Below are positions 1 to 7,220 of a stretch of 19,204 nucleotides of DNA, one piece after another (position 1 is the first letter of the stretch; each line of letters begins with the position of its first letter). The DNA is from Desulfobulbaceae bacterium UBA2262. Lineage in GTDB: Bacteria > Desulfobacterota > Desulfobulbia > Desulfobulbales > Desulfurivibrionaceae. The notes beneath the pieces are model-generated. The model was not told the origin of the DNA. It saw nothing but the letters and a program-made list of their open reading frames with translations, and searched no databases. The position numbers were made by a program, and so were the translations under genes. The DNA is taken from assembly GCA_002347185.1 (NCBI GenBank), contig DDXK01000126.1, forward strand, positions 1-19,204, in the 5' to 3' direction.

Positions 1-1
1 C

Positions 2-1342
2 GACCGCATCTCGCTGATGCACGCGGGCCGGGTGCTGATCACCGACACGCCGGCGAGTATCGTGCAGCAGCGGGGCGCGGAGACCCTGGAAGAGGCATTC
101 GTGGCGTATCTGGAGGAGGCGTCGGGGGAAGGCGAAGCCGACGCGGGGCAAACAGCTTCGCTCGATACGGTTGACGCGTCGGCAGGCCATGTCGAGTCCC
201 AGGGCTGGCGGCGCATGTTCGATCCCCGCCGCATGGCGAGCTACGCCCGGCGCGAAGCGCTGGAGCTGCGCCGCGATCCGATCCGCCTGACGCTGGCGCT
301 GCTCGGCAGCGTCATCCTGATGTTCGTGATGGGCTACGGCATCAACCTCGATGTCGAGGATCTGACCTTCGCGGTCCTCGACCGCGATCAGACCACCGTC
401 AGCCGCGGCTATACGCTCAACCTCACCGGCTCCCGGTACTTCGTCGAGCGGGCGCCGATCACCGACTACGAGGATCTCGACCGGCGAATGCGCGAAGGCG
501 ACCTCAGTCTGGTGATCGAGATCCCGCCGGGCTTCGCGCGCGACATCGCCCGCGGCCGGCGGGTCGAGATCGGCGCCTGGATCGACGGCGCCATGCCGAC
601 ACGGGCGGAGACCGTCCGCGGCTATGTGCAGGGGATTCACGCCCACTGGCTGGCCACCAGGGCGCGCGAGGCCGGCTACGGCGAGGCTTTGGCGGGGCTG
701 GTCAATATCGAGACCCGGTTCCGCTACAACCCGGACGTCAAGAGCCTGGTGGCGATGGTGCCGGCAGTGATCCCGCTGCTGCTCATGCTGATCCCGGCCA
801 TGCTCGCGGCGCTCAGCGTCGTACAAGAGAAGGAGCTCGGCTCGATCACCAACTTCTACGTCACGCCCACCACCCGGCTCGAATTCCTGCTCGGCAAGCA
901 GCTCCCTTACGTGGTCCTGTCCTTCCTGAGCTTCCTGCTGCTCACGCTGCTGGCGGTGACCGTCTTTGGCGTGCCGCTGAAGGGCAGCTTCCTGACTCTG
1001 GCAGCGGGTGCGCTGCTCTATGTCGGTGCCGCCACGGCCGTGGGTCTGCTGATATCAACCTTCATGCGCAGCCAGATCGCGGCGATCTTCGGCACGGCGG
1101 TGCTCACCATCCTGCCGGCGGCGAACTTCTCCGGCATGATCGACCCGGTCTCGTCCCTCGAAGGGGTGGGCCGTGTGATCGGCGAGATCTACCCGACCAC
1201 GCATTTCCTGACGATCGCGCGCGGCACCTTCTCGAAGGCCCTCAACTTCTCCGACCTGCATGCCGCCTTTGTGCCGCTGGCGCTGGCGGTGCCGGTCCTG
1301 ATCGGGCTGTCCGCGGCGTTGCTCAAGAAGCAGGAGCGGTAG
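2..1342 (+). CDS. rbbA: RbbA-like ABC transporter, C-terminal permease part (5' partial)
   Basis: The reading frame is open to the left edge, so the gene begins outside the window and 446 residues are visible. The first residues (DRISLMHAGRV) are the tail of an ABC ATPase domain. A linker follows, then an ABC-2 type permease domain: one membrane helix, a large extracytoplasmic loop, and five or so helices near the C terminus. The segments GSITNFYVTP, LLGKQLPY, GSFLTL, QIAAIFGTA, FSGMIDPV and FLTIARGTFSKAL match what I recall of the C-terminal half of E. coli RbbA (YhiH), a fused ATPase-ATPase-permease protein. The ATPase cores are not visible. RbbA was described as ribosome-associated, but an export role with YhhJ is the usual annotation. 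The next gene begins 3 nt after the stop, as in the E. coli rbbA-yhhJ pair. The substrate is unknown. Confidence 0.88.
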   Translation, partial: DRISLMHAGRVLITDTPASIVQQRGAETLEEAFVAYLEEASGEGEADAGQTASLDTVDASAGHVESQGWRRMFDPRRMASYARREALELRRDPIRLTLALLGSVILMFVMGYGINLDVEDLTFAVLDRDQTTVSRGYTLNLTGSRYFVERAPITDYEDLDRRMREGDLSLVIEIPPGFARDIARGRRVEIGAWIDGAMPTRAETVRGYVQGIHAHWLATRAREAGYGEALAGLVNIETRFRYNPDVKSLVAMVPAVIPLLLMLIPAMLAALSVVQEKELGSITNFYVTPTTRLEFLLGKQLPYVVLSFLSFLLLTLLAVTVFGVPLKGSFLTLAAGALLYVGAATAVGLLISTFMRSQIAAIFGTAVLTILPAANFSGMIDPVSSLEGVGRVIGEIYPTTHFLTIARGTFSKALNFSDLHAAFVPLALAVPVLIGLSAALLKKQER

Positions 1343-1345
1343 TCC

Positions 1346-2467
1346 ATGCGCCTTGCCAACATTTTCCATCTCGGTGTCAAGGAGCTGCGCAGCCTGGTAC
1401 GCGACCCGATCATGCTGGTGCTTATCGTCTACGCCTTCACCCTGTCGGTCTACACGGCGGCCACGGCCATGCCGGAGACCCTCAACAAGGCGCCGATCGC
1501 GGTGGTGAACGAGGATCGCTCGCCGCTGTCATGGCGCATCGTCAGCGCCTTTTACCCGCCGTACTTTGTTCTCCCCGAGGTGATCGACCAGGCCGAGATG
1601 GATGCCCGCATGGATGCCGGCCTCGACACCTTCGCCCTCGACATCCCGCCCAACTTCCAGCGCGATCTGCTGGCGGCGCGGCGGCCCACGATCCAGCTCA
1701 ATGTCGATGCCACGCGCATGAGCCAGGCCTTCACCGGCAGCGGCTATATCCAGACTATCGTCACCGACGAGGTGCGCGCCTTCGCGCGGCGTTATCGCGA
1801 GGTTCAGGAGTTGCCGGTCGATCTGGCGCTGCGGGTGCGCTTCAATCCCCAGCTCAACAAGTCGTGGTTCGGCGCGATCATGCAGGTCATCAATAACGTG
1901 ACCATGCTCTCCATCGTCCTCACCGGCGCGGCGCTGATCCGCGAGCGCGAGCACGGCACCGTCGAGCATTTGCTGGTCATGCCGGTCACGCCTTTCGAGA
2001 TCATGAGCAGCAAGGTATGGGCGATGGGGCTGGTCGTCCTTGCCGCCACCGCCACGGCGCTCACCGTCGTCGTGCAGGGCTGGCTTTCCGTGCCGATCCA
2101 GGGCTCGCTCGCGCTGTTTCTGGCCGGCACGGCGCTGCATCTGTTCGCGACCACCTCGATGGGCATCTTCCTCGGCACCGTCGCCCGCTCCATGCCGCAG
2201 TTCGGACTGCTCCTGATGCTGGTGCTGCTGCCTCTGCAGATGCTCTCCGGCGCCTCCACCCCGCGGGAGAGCATGCCGGATCTCGTTCAATACCTTATGC
2301 TGGCAGCACCCAATACCCATTTTGTCATGCTCGCCCAGGCCATCCTCTTCCGGGGGGCCGGTCTTGCAATTGTCTGGCCTCAGCTCGTCAGCCTGGCCCT
2401 GATCGGGGCAACTCTGTTCGGTTTCGCGCTTGCGCGATTTCGGAAAACCATCGAGACCATGGGATGA
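1346..2467 (+). CDS. yhhJ: YhhJ-like ABC-2 family transporter permease
   Basis: This 373-residue protein is the usual length for YhhJ/YbhR-type ABC-2 permeases. One N-terminal membrane helix (about residues 22-42) is followed by a soluble extracytoplasmic region to about residue 170. A C-terminal block of five or six helices begins near the motif LIREREHGTVEHLLVMPVTP, which is characteristic of the family. It lacks any ATP-binding motif and so should depend on the RbbA-like protein encoded immediately upstream, as in E. coli where rbbA and yhhJ are adjacent. The ribosome-binding site (AGGAG) lies inside the end of the upstream gene. The stop codon overlaps the start of the lpxR-like gene by 4 nt (ATGA), which suggests translational coupling. 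A membrane-fusion partner (YhiI/HlyD type) would be expected upstream, outside the window. Confidence 0.88.
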   Translation: MRLANIFHLGVKELRSLVRDPIMLVLIVYAFTLSVYTAATAMPETLNKAPIAVVNEDRSPLSWRIVSAFYPPYFVLPEVIDQAEMDARMDAGLDTFALDIPPNFQRDLLAARRPTIQLNVDATRMSQAFTGSGYIQTIVTDEVRAFARRYREVQELPVDLALRVRFNPQLNKSWFGAIMQVINNVTMLSIVLTGAALIREREHGTVEHLLVMPVTPFEIMSSKVWAMGLVVLAATATALTVVVQGWLSVPIQGSLALFLAGTALHLFATTSMGIFLGTVARSMPQFGLLLMLVLLPLQMLSGASTPRESMPDLVQYLMLAAPNTHFVMLAQAILFRGAGLAIVWPQLVSLALIGATLFGFALARFRKTIETMG

Positions 2468-3510
2468 GCAGAACGACAGCAGCCCTGGTGCTCGTCATAA
2501 ATCCCAGAGTTATCCACCCGGAAAAGGGAATCGCCGCTATTCTAATCGGCATGATTTTGCTCGCCCCATCGACGGCCCCCGCCGCCGAGAAGGCGGAAAA
2601 GGGTACCCTCAGCCTGGTCCTGGAAAACGACCTGTTCTACAATAGCGACCGGCATTACACGAACGGGGTGCGCGCCGCCTGGTTGTCAGCTCCGGACGGA
2701 ACTCCGGAGTGGGCGTTGCGCCTGGCCGAAAAGTTCCCTTTGTTCCCTGTTGACAAAGCCGTGCGGGCGAGCTACGCGGTCGGCCAGAACATGTATACTC
2801 CGGAGGACATCACTTTGCGAGCCCCCCCGCTCGATGACCGCCCTTATGGCGGCTGGCTGTATGGTTCCGTTGGCTTAATCGCCGAAACCGGGCAACGTCT
2901 TGATCAACTTGAATTGACCGTGGGCGTGGTAGGCCCCGCCTCGCTTGCGGAACAGACTCAGAAGCGCATTCACTCAATCGTGAACGCGGATGAACCGCGA
3001 GGCTGGGACACCCAACTCAAGAACGAACCCGGGTTCATCCTGGCCTATAGCTGTAGTTGGCGTAGTTTGGTTGCGGAATCACTGCTGGGCATTCCCTTCG
3101 ACCTGACTCCGCATGCCGGTGGTACCTTGGGCAACGTATTCACCTACGCCAATGCCGGTTTAATGCTGCGCTACGGTAAAAACCTGCCGCTCGACTATGG
3201 CCCTCCCCGAATCCAGCCCAGCGTGCCGGGCTCAGGCTTTTTTATTCCTCGGCACGGTTTCGGCTGGTATCTGTTTGCCGGCATTGAGGGCCGGGCCGTC
3301 GCCCGCAACATCTTTCTTGACGGCAACACCTTTCGCGACAGCCGCAGTGTGGACAAAGACCCGTTGGTTGGTGATCTCCAGTTCGGTCTCGCTATTACCT
3401 GGCGGAACCTGCGTTTGGGCTATACCCATGTGCTTAGGACACGGGAGTTCAAAGGCCAGGGCGACCGCCGCGATGATTTCGGAGCGCTCAGCCTGTCGTT
3501 ACGGCTTTGA
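2464..3510 (+). CDS. lpxR: LpxR-family lipid A 3'-O-deacylase (DUF2219 outer-membrane protein)
   Basis: This 348-residue protein should be a beta-barrel outer-membrane enzyme that removes the 3'-acyloxyacyl group of lipid A. The N terminus holds a hydrophobic stretch (about residues 22-36) ending in an Ala/Pro-rich signal-peptidase site near residue 40. The mature start carries the family signature: ENDLF (Asn55, Asp56) and DRHYTNG (62-68). DDRPYGGW (124-131), His170 and GWDTQL (180-185) also match the family, in which Asn, Asp and His residues at these places form the active site and bind Ca2+. The C terminus LSLSLRL fits a terminal beta strand. I chose the ATG that overlaps the yhhJ stop; it gives a long n-region, so an internal start such as GTG 2488 or ATG 2551 is possible. 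Base composition is visibly less GC-rich than in the two genes upstream. Confidence 0.87.
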   Translation: MSRTTAALVLVINPRVIHPEKGIAAILIGMILLAPSTAPAAEKAEKGTLSLVLENDLFYNSDRHYTNGVRAAWLSAPDGTPEWALRLAEKFPLFPVDKAVRASYAVGQNMYTPEDITLRAPPLDDRPYGGWLYGSVGLIAETGQRLDQLELTVGVVGPASLAEQTQKRIHSIVNADEPRGWDTQLKNEPGFILAYSCSWRSLVAESLLGIPFDLTPHAGGTLGNVFTYANAGLMLRYGKNLPLDYGPPRIQPSVPGSGFFIPRHGFGWYLFAGIEGRAVARNIFLDGNTFRDSRSVDKDPLVGDLQFGLAITWRNLRLGYTHVLRTREFKGQGDRRDDFGALSLSLRL

Positions 3511-3625
3511 CCAACCCCATAGCCGTTCATTTCAGGTGCTCCGCAAGGAACTGACCGCAACTCTTGACAAGATCGGGCCAATCGCCTTAACAAAAGTTTC
3601 TGGAAATGCCATTCAACCGAAGCAC

Positions 3626-3826
3626 GACATCGAGGATCTAGGTTTGATGGCGCCATGGGAAGTAGCCAAGGTTGATCTGGACACGGTCCTCCGCCGCATC
3701 GATTTCGAAGTGCGCTGCAATGCCAAATTGCTCAACTGCCCTGACTGCAACACCGCAACACAAGGCATCCATGACCGGCTTCGCGGTAACGTCCCAGGAA
3801 GAGGTGTAATTCGATCAGATAGGTGA
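3626..3826 (+). pseudogene. ISL3-family transposase N-terminal remnant
   Basis: The frame reads LGLMAPWEVAKVDLD, then RRIDFEV, then NCPDC, then IHDR. This order (LGL..PW.V..V.LD, a hydrophobic strand, a CPxC zinc-finger half, then HDxxxR) is the start of ISL3-family transposases. After about position 3790 the similarity is lost in this frame, and the frame stops at 3826. A short piece in another frame near 3825-3860 (PPWAFVK) may be the next conserved segment, which would mean a frameshift. No catalytic DDE region is present. The remnant is therefore 5' only and inactive. It lies directly before a fragment of an unrelated transposase. The assignment rests on pattern recall. Confidence 0.5.
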
Positions 3827-3828
3827 GT

Positions 3829-3896
3829 CCACCGTGGGCCTTCGTTAAAGTTTCAAGTCGCCAAATATGCAACCCACCGAAGGAACCCCACGGTGG
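3829..3896. repeat. Gapped inverted repeat between the two transposase remnants
   Basis: The left arm at 3829-3844 (CCACCGTGGGCCTTCG) is the reverse complement of the right arm at 3878-3896, apart from a 3-nt insertion in the right arm. The arms flank about 33 nt. The right arm includes the GTG start codon of the IS256-like remnant. It may be an IS end structure, a translational-control hairpin or the scar of a nested insertion. Confidence 0.6.
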
Positions 3897-4168
3897 CCTA
3901 CAAGAGCATGGCACTGGTGGCGCTGCTTGAAAAGCGCATGGCGTCTCAGGACTTCCTTCGCGAGCCCCTCTTCATGCTTCAGGAGCTGATGGAGTACGAG
4001 GTTGTCACCCCGTGCGGGGCTGACTGCCATGAGCAATCCGAGGAACGCGTCAATCAGCGTATTGGGCACCGGGAGCGTCCGCTTGAGATGTGAATAGGGC
4101 GGCCTGCGCCAGGCAGCTACTTCCGCGGTTTTCTGGAGCCAAGGCGGATGAGCGAGCAGGCCCTGACT
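3893..4168 (+). pseudogene. IS256-family transposase N-terminal remnant with internal stop
   Basis: From a GTG at 3893 the frame gives LVALLEK, DFLREPL, LQELMEYEV, then ERVNQRIGHRERPLEM. This matches the IS256 (Mutator-like) transposase N terminus, where LMELEV and NQRNGYRER are typical. A TGA at 4091-4093 interrupts the frame. The same frame continues with GSYFRGFLEPRRMSEQALT, which is the next conserved block of the family (SYFPxFLEPRRxAEKALT). So an in-frame stop and a loss of roughly seven codons separate the two blocks. Similarity ends near 4168, and the catalytic DDE core is missing. This is an inactive relic, plus strand, next to the ISL3-like remnant. Confidence 0.72.
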
Positions 4169-4559
4169 ATCCGGGGGGGGGATTCGATTCCCGGTTTAGG
4201 AACCGAACCGGCGTCCGAAAACCGGATTCGAAGTTGTTACGGTGAAACGATAGGTATCCGGTTTTGCTGCAAACCCGTCACCCTCGTCCGGTACCGGGAA
4301 ATCTGGGGAGAAAATCGTTTCTCTGGTCGGGTTGTCGGGAAGTGGTTGTGCGAGATGTCTTCGGCGTTTATTATCAAGGAGTTACGAGGAGCGCAGGCTT
4401 TGAGAGTGTTTTGCGGTAGGTCGTCGTTCCCTCCAGGGTGGACTTACGACAAACTCGCGACACGGGTCACAGCATGAGGCTTATGCGCGGGTGGGCCGAG
4501 CTATTAAGCAGCGCTTAACAACTGCTCAATACCCGGTTTGCGACATGCCTTGGCTCAGC
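4169..4559. other. Non-coding interval without a recognisable gene
   Basis: Between the IS256-like remnant and the triple direct repeat I see no convincing gene. An open frame continues to 4477, but after the transposase similarity ends its product has no recognisable motif and a composition typical of chance translation. Two structures are visible. One is an imperfect inverted repeat at 4183-4232 (TTCGATTCCCGGTTT against AAACCGGATTCGAA). The other is a perfect short one at 4504-4518 (TTAAGC-agc-GCTTAA). The motif CCGGTTT recurs near 4191, 4257 and 4532. This looks like decayed mobile DNA. Confidence 0.5.
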
Positions 4560-4591
4560 GACCAAGTACCGACCAAGTAACCGACCAAGTA
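4560..4591. repeat. Three direct repeats of GACCAAGTA
   Basis: The 9-mer GACCAAGTA occurs at 4560-4568, 4571-4579 and 4583-4591, with start-to-start distances of 11 and 12 nt. It lies about 75-105 nt upstream of the first antiporter gene, at the edge of the decayed mobile-element interval. It could be a regulator-binding array on one face of the helix, or slippage in non-functional DNA. Confidence 0.75.
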
Positions 4592-4664
4592 GGTTCACGC
4601 CTCACTTGGGATGAAATTTAGACAAATCCGGATAGCCCGGCCCGTATATGAGAACAGGAACTGT

Positions 4665-5642
4665 ATGACCCTTGCCTTTATCGCTGTAATTTTTGGTTTG
4701 GTGCTCCTCGTTTGGAGCGCAGATCGTTTTGTAGAGGGCTCGTCCTCCACCGCCCGTCATTTCGGCATGCCGCCGCTCTTGATCGGCATGGTGATTGTCG
4801 GGTTCGGTACGTCCGCACCGGAAATGGTGGTGTCGGCACTGGCCGCTTCGCAGGGCAACCCGGGGATTGCCCTGGGGAACGCCTACGGCTCGAACATTAC
4901 CAACATCGCCCTGATCCTGGGGATCACGGCACTCATCAGCCCAATCGCCGTACATTCGCAGGTTCTGCGTAAGGAGCTGCCCATCCTGACCTTGGTCACT
5001 GGGCTGGCGGCATGGCAACTCTGGGACGGTGAGATTACCCGGTTCGATGCCATCGTGCTTCTGACTGTGTTCGGCGGCCTGATGGCCTGGACCATCTGGC
5101 AGGGACTGCGGAAAAAAGAGGATGCGCTGGGAAGCGAGATGGAGCAGGAACTGGACGTTCGCGCCATGCCCATCCGCCGTGCGGTCTTCTGGCTGGTGGT
5201 GGGGCTGGCGCTTTTGATTGTCAGCTCCCGCATCCTGGTCTGGGGCGCGGTGGAGATCGCTCATGGCTTCGGGGTCAGCGATCTGATCATCGGTCTGACC
5301 ATCGTCGCGGTCGGCACCTCGCTGCCGGAACTGGCCTCATCAATCATTGCAGCCAGGAAGGGCGAACACGATATCGCTCTCGGTAATATCCTGGGCTCCA
5401 ACCTGTTCAACACCCTGGCGGTGGTGGGGATCGCCGGTACGATTCACCCGCTGGCCGTCGGGCCGGAAGTCTTCAATCGGGACATGCTGGTCATGGCCGC
5501 GCTGACCCTGTCGCTGTTTGTCATCGGTTACGGGTTCCGGGGGCCGGGGCGTATCAACCGCATGGAGGGCACGGTACTGCTGGCCTGTTACGCGGGTTAT
5601 ACGGCCTACCTGATCAGCACGGTTTTCGGCAGTCCAGCATAG
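4665..5642 (+). CDS. CaCA-family calcium/sodium antiporter (YrbG-like), copy 1
   Basis: This 325-residue inner-membrane protein has about ten hydrophobic helices and the two inverted alpha-repeats of the Ca2+:cation antiporter superfamily. Repeat 1 carries GTSAPE (48-53) and GSN (75-77). Repeat 2 carries GTSLPE (217-222) and GSN (244-246). The acidic residues of the GTSxPE motifs bind the transported cation in this family. The cytoplasmic loop is short, as in bacterial members. I chose the ATG at 4665 over the upstream ATG at 4611 because it aligns with the start of copy 2 (8347-9330) and has CAGGAA just before it. The two copies share roughly three quarters of residues by eye. It is the first gene after the IS remnants and is slightly less GC-rich than copy 2. 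Ca2+/Na+ or Ca2+/H+ exchange is the family role; the ion is not proven. Confidence 0.9.
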   Translation: MTLAFIAVIFGLVLLVWSADRFVEGSSSTARHFGMPPLLIGMVIVGFGTSAPEMVVSALAASQGNPGIALGNAYGSNITNIALILGITALISPIAVHSQVLRKELPILTLVTGLAAWQLWDGEITRFDAIVLLTVFGGLMAWTIWQGLRKKEDALGSEMEQELDVRAMPIRRAVFWLVVGLALLIVSSRILVWGAVEIAHGFGVSDLIIGLTIVAVGTSLPELASSIIAARKGEHDIALGNILGSNLFNTLAVVGIAGTIHPLAVGPEVFNRDMLVMAALTLSLFVIGYGFRGPGRINRMEGTVLLACYAGYTAYLISTVFGSPA

Positions 5643-5740
5643 CGTGACTTCAACGGTTTGCAAATCATGGCATGACCGTAGCGGTTCGAACTTGCCGTGA
5701 GTTTCATCATGACACTTGGTATTTACTGAAGGAGATTTTC

Positions 5741-7072
5741 TTGGATATTGCCATACTTATCGCACTGATTTTGCTTAACGGCGTTTTTGCCATGTCGGAG
5801 ATAGCCTTGGTCACCGCTCGTAAGAGCCGCTTGCAGCGGCTGGCGGAAGACGGTGACCGCTCGGCCGCTATTGCCATGCGTCTTGGCGAGGAACCGACCC
5901 AGTTTCTTTCCACGGTGCAAATAGGGATCACCGCCATCGGCATCCTCAACGGTATTGTCGGCGAGGCGGCGCTTGCCGGCCCCCTTGCCGGGCTGCTTCA
6001 AGGGCTGGGTGTTGACCAAAAAAGCAGCTCTGCCGGCGCAACCGCCATTGTGGTGGTGAGCATCACCTATTTTTCCATTGTGATTGGCGAACTGGTGCCC
6101 AAGCGGATTGCTCAGTTCAATGCCGAAGGGATCGCGCGGCTGATGGCCGGGCCGGTCGCGTTGCTGGCGCAGCTGTCCCGCCCGTTCGTTTATCTGCTCT
6201 CGATTTCGACTGATGGCATTTTGCGGCTGCTGGGAAAAAAGGAGCTGAGCAGCGCCAACCTCACGGAAGAGGACATCCATGCCATGCTGATGGAAGGTTC
6301 CCAGTCGGGTGTTATTGAAAAGCATGAACATGAAATGGTGCGTAATGTATTTCGTCTCGATGATCGGCAGATCGCCTCGCTGATGACGCCGCGCAGCGAG
6401 ATTGTCTGCCTTGACGTCGAACAGCCGCTTGCGGAGAGCCTGGAGAGACTCGTTGCCTCGGACCACTCGCGCTTCCCGGTCTGCCGGGGCGGCATGCATG
6501 AGGTGCTGGGGATCATCTCGGCCAAACGGCTGCTCAAGCAACGGCTCAAGGGGGAGCCTCCCGAAAAGATCAGCGAATATCTGCTCCCTGCGGTCTACGT
6601 GCCCGAATCGCTGACCGGGATGAAACTCCTGGAGCAGTTCCGCGAGTCCGGAGTGCAGATGGTCTTCGTCGTCGACGAGTATGGCGAAATCCTCGGCCTG
6701 GTCACCCTGCAGGATCTGCTGGAGGCGCTGGCCGGGGAATTCAGGCCGCGCGATCCGGAAGATGTCTGGGCCGTGCAGCGGCAGGACGGTTCCTGGCTGC
6801 TGGACGGACTGATTCCGATCCCGGAACTTAAAGATCGGCTTGACCTGAAGGCGGTTCCCGAGGAAGAGAAGGGGCGCTACCATACGCTCAGTGGCATGAT
6901 GATGTGGCTGATCGGCAAACTTCCGCGTACCGGCGATGTGGCCGAGTGGCAGGGGTGGCGGCTGGAAGTGGTCGACCTGGACGGCAACCGGATCGACAAG
7001 GTGCTGGCCACTCGTTTGCCAGAGTCGGCCGGCGGGGAAGAGGCGGGGGCAGGAAGCGCTTCGGGGACTTGA
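5741..7072 (+). CDS. CNNM/CorC/HlyC-family protein (DUF21, CBS pair, CorC_HlyC domain)
   Basis: This is a 443-residue membrane protein. An N-terminal DUF21/CNNM transmembrane domain spans about residues 1-185, with NGVFAMSEIALV near the start, as usual. Two CBS domains follow, one around LMTPRSEIVCLDV and HSRFPV, the other around GVQMVFVVDEYGEILGLVTLQDLLEAL. A C-terminal CorC_HlyC domain contains DGLIPIPELKDRL. Family members are Mg2+ (and possibly Co2+) efflux or Na+-coupled Mg2+ transport proteins; the old 'hemolysin' label is misleading. I chose the TTG at 5741 because GAAGGAG sits six bases before it and the product then starts at the family's usual place. An ATG at 5672 in the same frame has no ribosome-binding site and adds 23 non-conserved residues. 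It lies 98 nt after antiporter copy 1, on the same strand. Confidence 0.88.
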   Translation: MDIAILIALILLNGVFAMSEIALVTARKSRLQRLAEDGDRSAAIAMRLGEEPTQFLSTVQIGITAIGILNGIVGEAALAGPLAGLLQGLGVDQKSSSAGATAIVVVSITYFSIVIGELVPKRIAQFNAEGIARLMAGPVALLAQLSRPFVYLLSISTDGILRLLGKKELSSANLTEEDIHAMLMEGSQSGVIEKHEHEMVRNVFRLDDRQIASLMTPRSEIVCLDVEQPLAESLERLVASDHSRFPVCRGGMHEVLGIISAKRLLKQRLKGEPPEKISEYLLPAVYVPESLTGMKLLEQFRESGVQMVFVVDEYGEILGLVTLQDLLEALAGEFRPRDPEDVWAVQRQDGSWLLDGLIPIPELKDRLDLKAVPEEEKGRYHTLSGMMMWLIGKLPRTGDVAEWQGWRLEVVDLDGNRIDKVLATRLPESAGGEEAGAGSASGT

Positions 7073-7089
7073 CTTTCTGTGTGAATCCC

Positions 7090-7118
7090 TTGTTTTTCCG
7101 CCTGTTACAGGCTAGGCT
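7090..7118 (+). promoter_or_regulatory. Weak sigma70-like promoter candidate before the AI-2E permease gene
   Basis: TTGTTT at 7090-7095 and TAGGCT at 7113-7118 are separated by 17 bp. Both boxes match the consensus only partly, and a short inverted repeat (GCCTG-tta-CAGGC) lies in the spacer. The gene could instead be transcribed from upstream. Confidence 0.2.
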
Positions 7119-7220
7119 GGAGCCGGAGGCCGCTTTGCGGGCATGCGCTGTTTGCGCCCAGGCGGATGAAACGGTTTTTGAAAAGTCCCGGGGTGGAGTG
7201 CCGGGCAGGAGGCAAGGAGA

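Noticed and set aside
2017..2463. N-terminal extension of the lpxR-like frame back into yhhJ
   Set aside because: The extension is out-of-frame yhhJ with no motif. The ATG at 2464 in the ATGA overlap fits family length and signal-peptide position.
4177..4200. tRNA-like T-arm (GGATTCGATTCCC)
   Set aside because: The T-stem does not close correctly, and no anticodon arm, acceptor stem or CCA partner is found around it.
4148..4477. 109-codon open frame after the IS256-like stop
   Set aside because: Its first residues are the tail of the broken transposase. The rest has no recognisable feature and a chance-like composition.
4504..4600. Integron attC-like core (GCTTAAC)
   Set aside because: It fits RYYYAAC, but no matching GTTRRRY partner at a suitable distance and no inner L boxes are seen.
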